27,223 nucleotides of DNA from Plakobranchus ocellatus (lineage: Eukaryota > Mollusca > Gastropoda > Plakobranchidae). Under the pieces are notes generated by a model, which made no database searches, had not been told where the DNA came from, and saw only the letters and a program-made list of their open reading frames with translations. The DNA lies in NCBI GenBank assembly GCA_019648995.1, contig BLXT01007889.1:73944-101166 (forward strand). The letters are read 5' to 3'. The position numbers and the translations under genes are program-made. Positions 21,801 to 27,223 of this stretch are shown piece by piece (positions within the stretch are counted from its first letter, which is position 1; each line of letters starts with the position of its first letter).

Positions 21801-23821
21801 GCGCTGACTAGATGGTCTGATATTTAAGGAAAAAAAAAAGCAAGTGATTATAATTTTTACCCAAAGAATATGTTTAAGAAGAATTTGCAAACTGAAATTT
21901 CTCCAATTTATTTGGTTCAAATTTAATATCATGTTATAAAAAGTATTTTCCTTTACCCAACATATATTATAACAGTCGAACTTGAGATCTTTCTTCATAT
22001 ACCCCTTTTAACCTGCTCATTGAACAAGATTAATTTGTAATAGACATAAAATCTACATATCTGTAGGTCAAATATGGTAAAAAACAAAAACAAAAAAAAA
22101 TCTCTTAGATTTGAAAAAAAAAGTATTTTCCAAACAATTTAATTTTTGTTTGAAATAGCTTAAAGGGATAACATGAACAACGGTTGAACTTGATGGACAC
22201 TATGGATAAAAAGCATAAGTAGAGCGGGGCGGTGGAGAGCCTTTCTTACTACTAGATCTAGATTGGAAATTTCTCTCTCAACATAATTTTTTCAAAATAT
22301 ATTCTTCTTGGATTTGAAATGTTACATGGACCTAAATTTAGGTTCCAGTAAATTATCTAGATTCTAAAACTATTGGGATTATTTGATGTACATACATACA
22401 GATGTAGAGTAGGGGAAATGCTTGAGATAGGGACATACTTGAGTTGAATTTTAAAATAATAAAACTGTTCCTCTTTTGGACATTTTCATTGCAAGGAAAA
22501 TATCATATTATTTTTCTTTTTAATCAGAGGAAATATAAGACTCACACTCAGTTATAGTCCTTTCAAATAAATTAGCACTTTTTTTTTTTAATTATAAATT
22601 TAAATCAATTGCCTTGACAAACCAACAATTGAAAAATCTCCAATGCATTGGTAGTAGATATGAAAAGATTGCAACCTCTATCTTCAATTTCCTTCATGGG
22701 GTCATTGGTCAGTATTTCATCTGTTCGTATATATCGAGAAACTGTCTTTGAAACTCTCAAAATCTAAAGCTTTGTCAAACACCTGTTTGACAGCCTGCAA
22801 AGACACATCCTTGCATAACAATTTTATTAATGCTTAATGTTTAAGCAACAACTTATCTGCTTATCTGAGACTAGTTAGTACACAAAGAGCTGAAGCATGT
22901 AAGCAAACCAAAAAACAAAAGAAATAACCTGCTATGTTGTACACTTGCTCCATTGAAGCTGGCTGGACTCTGAGCATGGTGCGTTGTGGGTTGAACCAAC
23001 TCTCCTGCCCTCTGAATGCTGTCTTGGACTAAATTAAACAGATCCTCTGCACGGGTACATTTGAAGGCATAAATGCCTGGGGGCATTGCACAGCGCCTGC
23101 CACTCTCAAATGAAAACAGCTCAGCATCATAACCATATCTACGCAAGCATCTGAGAGGCCATCTGAAAGTGTAAAGAAAAGCAAGGGAAGCATATTTACA
23201 TATAATTATGCCATTTCAGAGATGATTTATAAATAAAGAGAGGATTACATCTACACCTATCCAACAGAAAATAGAATTTTTAGTGTCAGCCCAGTGAACT
23301 GTTAAAATCTTTTAGTAAAACAAATATTGAAATGTTTTTTTTGTGAGTATCATTTATATGTAAACAGATTTTATACACATTATAGCTTCCAATTCAAACA
23401 TTGAGGATCAACAAAAACAAATGTATTCACCCACCTTAGTAGCATACTCTTAGATGAATTCTTTACCAGTAGTTCTCTGATTGTAGACTTAATTTGTAGT
23501 GTAATCACAAACAAAAAAAAAAGATGTTTCCTGCAAAAAGTGATTCATCATTCTGTACTGAAATATTTTAAAATGCATTATGAAAAAAACTCACTGTGTA
23601 TCATAAACTGCAGTCTTATCAAAGTGTTAGGACAAAAACTCTTGTTGACAACATTTTTAAAATTACCTTATTGGATTTTTGTTCTTTTGATAGAGCACAA
23701 GATCACCATCACATATCTGAATGGTCCCACGGTGAAGCTCTACTCCACGGTCATTCACATTGTAAACACGGAAGGACTGCACATTGCTACTACCACTTTC
23801 AGCAGAATGAGTGCAACCCAT
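15566..23821 (-). CDS. FRS2: FRS2-like FGF receptor substrate docking protein (six coding exons)
   Basis: Joined minus-strand exons 23821-23667, 23162-22929, 21816-21555, 20576-20441, 19924-19590 and 15817-15566 give 457 residues; every junction is GT/AG and phases agree (2,2,0,1,0). Seen: MGCTHS N-terminus (myristoylation signal, Gly2), a PTB domain at about residues 15-105 with the block LRRYGYDAELFSFESGRR, then a tail with YxN motifs (Tyr167, 180, 300, 358, 384) and V-N-Y-x-x-hydrophobic motifs (Tyr220, 377), and a C-terminal block with SYAVIDFDRT and RKTRHNST. Known of the family: FRS2 sits on the inner plasma membrane, binds FGF/Trk receptors through the PTB domain, is tyrosine-phosphorylated, and recruits GRB2 and SHP2 to drive RAS-MAPK. 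Human FRS2 is about 508 residues, so this copy is slightly short. Orthology to FRS2/FRS3 as a pair is near certain; an extra exon hidden in the assembly gap cannot be excluded. Confidence 0.95.
16424..16981. other. Assembly gap (558 N)
   Basis: Uncalled bases inside the transposon and the last FRS2 intron. Apparent ORFs crossing it are artefacts of N. Confidence 1.
17485..17679 (+). pseudogene. Short ORF inside the transposon, possible transposase-gene exon remnant
   Basis: Sixty-four codons from ATG 17485 to TAA, beginning MDLDALFSPTTLCK, with a basic stretch (SKKLRRSTSRAATKK) and then AFLYYVNGKK. It follows a (CT)n-C11 tract ending in AAG, which could be a splice acceptor. It is antisense to FRS2 and enclosed by the transposon ends, so an element-encoded exon is the simplest reading. 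I recognise no domain, and it may be meaningless. Confidence 0.25.
17695..18412. other. CpG-rich right part of the transposon
   Basis: Contains ACAGCGCACACT twice (17740 and 17822), TTACGTGACCACGC, GTTGCCGCGCGAACC and the palindrome ATGCCGGCAT. It stands out from the AT-rich host intron. No coding frame is convincing. It may be the element's promoter or subterminal region. Confidence 0.45.
18435..19589 (-). other. Rest of FRS2 intron 5
   Basis: AT-rich intron sequence. AACCAAAAGTTTTTT occurs twice in tandem around 19042-19076 and TTTTGGTTTAAC occurs twice near 18707 and 18777. No exon-like frame seen. Confidence 0.6.
19590..19924 (-). CDS. FRS2: FRS2 coding exon 5: two YxN motifs and Ala/Gly/Pro linker
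   Basis: The exon encodes residues 263-374, phase 1 to 0. The acceptor is AATCAAG|A after a long U-rich tract; the donor is CAG|GTTGGT. It contains SANYVNL (Tyr300) and TNYANL (Tyr358), both YxN GRB2-type motifs followed by Leu, separated by a low-complexity Ala/Gly/Thr stretch (residues about 309-323) encoded by GCA/GGA triplets and then a Pro-rich run (PLPPPSVLP). The linker is probably disordered. Start and end both rest on phase agreement with the neighbours. Confidence 0.87.
19925..20440 (-). other. FRS2 intron 4
   Basis: 516 bp, phase 1, GTGAGT...CAAG. Nothing else recognised. A 15-base A run on the plus strand lies just inside the donor side. Confidence 0.85.
20441..20576 (-). CDS. 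FRS2: FRS2 coding exon 4: VNYAEL motif exon
   Basis: The exon encodes residues 218-262 plus one base, phase 0 to phase 1. The acceptor is TTTCAG|G and the donor AGA|GTGAGT, whose intron side is a perfect consensus. It opens with VNYAEL (Tyr220), a V-x-Y-x-x-L motif of the SHP2/ITIM type that could also read as a GRB2-independent docking site. A Ser/Asp/Pro-rich stretch with SDPISPDSEAE follows and offers proline-directed kinase sites. The phase 1 end joins the next exon to make a Lys codon, which supports both borders. Confidence 0.85.
20577..21554 (-). other. FRS2 intron 3
   Basis: 978 bp, phase 0, GTTTGA...TTTCAG. No embedded gene or element recognised. Confidence 0.85.
21555..21816 (-). 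CDS. FRS2: FRS2 coding exon 3: proline-rich linker and first YxN motifs
   Basis: The exon encodes residues 130-217, from phase 2 to phase 0. The acceptor is a long pyrimidine tract then TATCAG|A; the donor is CAG|GTTTGA. It contains a Pro-rich stretch (MSPPPENRPPPV) and two tyrosines in YxN context, HLYVNG (Tyr167) and HEYTNT (Tyr180), the form bound by the GRB2 SH2 domain. Its place in the gene matches the central GRB2-binding part of vertebrate FRS2, but the surrounding sequence is not conserved enough to align site by site. Confidence 0.88.
21817..22928 (-). other. FRS2 intron 2
   Basis: 1112 bp, phase 2, GTTATT...TATCAG. It includes a short CTAGATCTAGAT stretch near 22252, a satellite of the AGATCT motif abundant at 26 kb. 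Otherwise featureless. Confidence 0.85.
22929..23162 (-). CDS. FRS2: FRS2 coding exon 2: core of PTB domain
   Basis: The exon encodes residues 52-129 and part of 130. It contains the most diagnostic stretch, LRRYGYDAELFSFESGRR, and GIYAFKCTRAEDLFNLVQ, the C-terminal PTB strand and helix. Arg59 and Arg74 align with the two arginines (63 and 78 in human FRS2) expected to contact phosphotyrosine in IRS-type PTB domains. The acceptor is TTTCAG|A and the donor CAG|GTTATT, phase 2 on both sides. The domain ends near residue 105; the remainder is Ser/Gln/His-rich linker. Confidence 0.95.
23163..23666 (-). other. FRS2 intron 1 (between coding exons 1 and 2)
   Basis: 504 bp, phase 2, GTAATT...TTTCAG. 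Nothing else recognised. Confidence 0.88.
23667..23821 (-). CDS. FRS2: FRS2 coding exon 1: myristoylation signal and start of PTB domain
   Basis: The exon encodes residues 1-51 plus two bases of codon 52. The start ATG is supported by an in-frame TAG eight codons upstream in the same exon and by MGCTHS, which fits the Gly2 N-myristoylation consensus with a possible palmitoylated Cys3. The first PTB strands follow (SFRVYNVNDRG, GTIQICDGDLVLYQ). The donor is AAG|GTAATT. The segment aligns with the start of vertebrate FRS2 in length and pattern. Confidence 0.93.
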
Positions 23822-23848
23822 CTTAGACTTCAAACTCTCAAGCTATGT
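23822..23848 (-). other. FRS2: 5' UTR part of FRS2 first coding exon
   Basis: On the minus strand a strong branch/pyrimidine tract (CTTTTTTTTCTCCTG) and TTCCTTAG precede 27 nt that lead into the start codon. This acceptor implies that at least one more non-coding 5' exon lies to the right. The 27 nt are in frame with the ATG and contain TAG as the second codon, which closes the frame upstream. Confidence 0.75.
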
Positions 23849-25448
23849 CTAAGGAAATACAGGAGAAAAAAAAGCGTCAAGATTTATGCTTTCACAGCAA
23901 CTACAATATAATGTTCCCTCTAAAAGCCTGTGATTTCAAGAATTTCAAAGGCCAAAGCCTGTGTCATTTCTAACAGAGATGCACATTTGGTGTGATTGAT
24001 TTCTAAACTTAAGTTAACAATACATCTTTAAGATGTTACAATACATTGCAACTTAATTGCAATTATATCATTTGGGTTTAAACATATAAAAATGTCTTTA
24101 TCGGAAAGGTTATATAACAGGCCTTAGATAATAGAAGCTTGTGTAAAATGATGCAAATTGCATTTTTCAAAAGTAGCGCTGTAGTTCTAACAATAAAAGC
24201 CTGATTTGGCTTTTTGGATTACTTAATACATTTAGTGTAGGATTATGCTTGCCAGTTGATAGATCCTGTATTAAACTGATTAAACTGACAGATAACGCAT
24301 TTCTTGTGATGAGAAAATTATTTATGGACCATCAATAAACCCTTTTGCAGATTCATTCACTATTGGCCACTGTTGTCAGACACTATAAACATCCTCATTT
24401 ATGACAACTTTACAAGTTATATGTGAAACAGAATTTTTTTTGTCATCTTTTTTCTTTAAATCATAATAACACAGACAAAAAAATTATGCTCACTATCCTC
24501 AGATAAACGCTGCCCCTTTCGGATGGGTTTATCTCATGTTATTTGTGATGTTCAGCTATTTGAACAAATTTAGGAATAAGATTTTGTGACGCATTTCTCC
24601 AGACTTTAGGCTTTCTGTCTTTTAAAATCACTTTTTATACCCCAAAAAATGATCACTCCTATATACATCATTTCAGAAGTTATAAAAATATCCATTTGAT
24701 ACTGTGTAAATGAGTTAGCATAACCTCAAATTCATTTAAAATTTGTTTTTCGATTAAAACAGATTTGATTTGTTGTTTCAAATTCATATAATTCATTTTT
24801 TTTTGTTTTGGGGGGGGGGGCTTTTTTGATGCAAATAAAAAGCTGTATGTGAAGATATTTGTTTGGAAAGATATGTGCACAAAGCAAAGAGAACAACATA
24901 ACTACCTACACGAGAAAAAAATGAAAAAAAATTGCTAACTTATAAGTAGATTCCAATACTTATTCTTCTTAACTTTACTAAATCTACTAGATGGTCTTGT
25001 TTACAGACTAGTTAGCTCAAAATCTAGTCTTTTGGCACAACTACCACTATCGCATTCTACCTATGTTCCTACCAAATTGATCTTTCCCTTTTCTCTTCGC
25101 ATTACCACCTACTACTACTAGTACTAGTTGAGAGTTCCCTGCATTATTCCTTTGCTTGCTCACCCACTTTATTTGCTGGCTCTTGTTATTGTTGTGAGTA
25201 GTTGGTGCTTTGATGGCTGGGCAAAGTCCACAGAGACATTGGTTGATCTAGATCTATAACCTCTAGACTGCCTGATCTGTATTTAATAATTAATGCCTCA
25301 AATTGCATCTCCCCTCTTAACTCATACAGCATGCGAAGGCTACTCCTCACTTAATCTAAAGAATAGTCCAGGCCCAATTCTTATCACATAGACATCTATA
25401 CGTGTTATTGTGTAATATTATATTAATTAGGCATTATGTGAGAGTAGC
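23849..25448 (-). other. 5' intron or upstream DNA of FRS2
   Basis: The acceptor at 23849/23850 means this is transcribed as intron if an upstream exon exists. No first exon, TATA box or CpG-rich promoter could be defined. A T10/G11 homopolymer pair is at about 24797-24821 and an ACT-triplet run near 25109-25128. Confidence 0.5.
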
Positions 25449-25456
25449 TTTATTAC

Positions 25457-25739
25457 GGTCAGTAAGAACACCCAATCGGACCCAACCGGACCAAATCGGA
25501 CCCAATCAGACCCAAGCTAATGGTTTTTATCTCTAAATTCAATTATTCATTTGTTCTTTATTCTTGGAGTCCAAAGCCAATGCAGTTTTGTTTTTGTTGA
25601 TGTTTTTTCGCTTCAAATGGTCCGATCGGGTCCGGTTTGGTCCGATCGGGTGTTTTTACCGACCCTTAGTCGGTCGGTCATATATTTAAACCATTAGCTT
25701 GGGTCCGATTGGGTCCAATTGGGTGTTCTTACCGACCCC
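25457..25739. mobile_element. MITE with long TIRs built of CCCAATCGGA subrepeats, 8-bp TSD
   Basis: The left arm (25457-25525, GGTCAGTAAGAACACCCAAT...AAGCTAATGGTTT) is the inverse of the right arm (25688-25739). TTTATTAC flanks both ends (25449-25456 and 25740-25747). A further inverted copy of the arm lies inside (25619-25666, GGTCCGATCGGG...TTTTTACCGACCC). There is no coding capacity. An 8-bp duplication is typical of hAT-type elements, but the ends are not enough to name the family. Confidence 0.88.
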
Positions 25740-25811
25740 TTTATTACATAAATTGGCCTACAATCTCAGGACTTTCATTTTGTCGGTAGCTGATGAATTG
25801 AAGGGAGATTT

Positions 25812-26220
25812 AGAGTAGATCTAGATCTACTTGAAATCTTGAAATTTTTGGGCTTTCTAGATTCTAAAATAAAGGCTCTAATCTGGATCTAGATCTAGAT
25901 TTAGACTCTAGATCTAGATCTAGGCTAATCAAGATTTTAGTTGTTTAGGGAAAATTTTAAGTTTCAATTAGATCTAGATTAGATCAGGAATCTAGATATC
26001 TAGATCTAGATAGATCTAGATCTAGAAATCTAGATCTAGATCTAGATTATCTAGATATCTAGATCTACATCCATCTAGACTCTCGATCTGGTATACCCTC
26101 GATCTTGATTACACCTAGGCCTACATATATAGATAGATTACACCTAGACCTACCTTTCAAACTTATTTCGTAATAAGATCTAGATCTAGATATAGGCCTA
26201 GACTATAGATCTAAATGTAA
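25812..26220. repeat. AGATCT / CTAGAT-rich simple repeat array
   Basis: Dense, interrupted runs of the palindromic AGATCTAGATCT motif, most compact at 25880-26060, with scattered copies to about 26490. Every unit is self-complementary, so the array can fold or cruciform at many registers. Confidence 0.9.
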
Positions 26221-27223
26221 AGCTAGAAGGGGTTCTTCAATTCCAGATTTAATCTAGCTCAAACAAGGCAGGCCTTATGAGACCGTGAATCCCTCATCCA
26301 TTTTTTCCCATATTCCTAAAACTAGCCTGTATGATTTCTTGTAGAACGTGTGAGACCTACAAGCCCTGTTACTGGCTTTCTTTATAAAATCAGGTTCAAG
26401 TAGTTGGTCCCAATCTTGAAACTTAAAACTTCAAAGTATGAAAGCAGACGACTAGGCCTAATCTAATTCTAGATCTAGTCCAACTTCCGCCACTAGATCT
26501 TCAGTCTAGTGTGTTTTGTTTGGATGTTCTGTGGGTCATGCCAGGGTTTTATATCTTTTGAAAGGCCAAAGTTTATCATTTGTGCAAAACCCTCTGGTAA
26601 AGAGATGAATATTTTGAACTTTCAGCGAAGATAATTAAAGACCTTTTAAATCTTTGCTTTCAGTGAGACTAGTCTAGATGTGCAAACGAAAAAAAAGAAC
26701 GTGAGATATCATGTTTTTGAATCTTGAGGAGAAAACATGTAACATTGTTTTTTAAATATTCTTTAACCAAAGACAGTACCCACAAGAGACTGATCAACTC
26801 TCCATACAACAATCGGCGGTTTTCACTCACTGGTTTTTGTCTTTGATTTTTAGTTCATCTTCATTTGAAAGATAAAAAGATTGGGAGAACAGGTTTCTCT
26901 GCAGTTAGTCATTAAAAAATAAGGCCTTCTTGATAATAATATTGGGTAATTTTCAAAGTAAAGTAAAATTATCATCCCAATAACTTTTTTCACCTAGTTC
27001 TGATAATAATGATCTTGTCAAAATTATTTTTCCAAAATATCCTCATTAGGTTTAGCTTTATTTCGCTTATTTAGCTTGAATAGACGTTTATAAATAGTGA
27101 ATGTGTGTGTGTGTGTTTTATACACTGTATTATACACTGTACTCGTATCATTAAATATATGCATAATGTATTACTTCACCTTAATTCATAGCTGTGTTTT
27201 TCTTTTCTTTTTTTTTTTTTTTT
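26221..27223. other. AT-rich non-coding end of window
   Basis: No ORF or family recognised. A (TG)n tract sits at 27102-27116 and the window stops in a poly-T run (27207-27223). Confidence 0.55.

Noticed and set aside
22871-23146. Independent gene starting at the Met before RRYGYDAE
   Set aside because: This is an artefact of an alternative start codon within FRS2 exon 2; the true frame continues upstream to a TTTCAG acceptor and joins exon 1 in phase.

Overview
The window is eukaryotic. It is AT-rich, almost empty of long open reading frames, and full of homopolymer runs, SINE-like and terminal-inverted-repeat elements. It carries one gene split by consensus GT/AG introns, on the minus strand. 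That gene is a clear FRS2-type (fibroblast growth factor receptor substrate) docking protein, so the host is an animal. The dense AGATCT/CTAGAT arrays and general texture remind me of gastropod mollusc genomes. I place it tentatively in Lophotrochozoa, possibly a snail; this is inference.

Layout, left to right. 1-4.9 kb: gene-poor repeat country with an 87-bp tandem repeat, two families of tRNA-derived SINE, a duplicated ~100-bp segment and a diverged ~430-bp tandem triplication. 4.95-15.6 kb: AT-rich, U-rich on the minus strand, with no credible coding sequence. It lies directly downstream of the FRS2 stop codon and ends at an AAUAAA hexamer followed by a GU-rich stretch, so it may be a very long 3' UTR. 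It holds a 46-bp minisatellite, a degenerate ~35-bp minisatellite, a 37-bp-arm long hairpin and a short perfect hairpin. 15.6-23.85 kb: six coding exons of the FRS2 homologue, whose phases all agree and which give 457 residues. The last intron (3.8 kb) is swollen by a 2.5-kb DNA transposon with 13-bp inverted ends and a target duplication, and contains a 558-bp assembly gap. 23.85-27.2 kb: upstream side of the gene (5' intron or upstream DNA), with a 283-bp MITE, an AGATCT-rich array and a (TG)n tract. No promoter or first exon can be defined.

The only gene encodes a membrane-anchored adaptor: an N-terminal myristoylation signal, an IRS-type PTB domain that would dock on an FGF receptor, and a tail of tyrosine motifs for GRB2 (YxN) and SHP2 (V/L/I-x-Y-x-x-V/L/I), ending in a C-terminal block strongly conserved with vertebrate FRS2. 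No new multi-gene system is visible. The most unusual items are the mosaic tail exons, the transposons, the possible 10.6-kb 3' UTR and the hairpins inside it.
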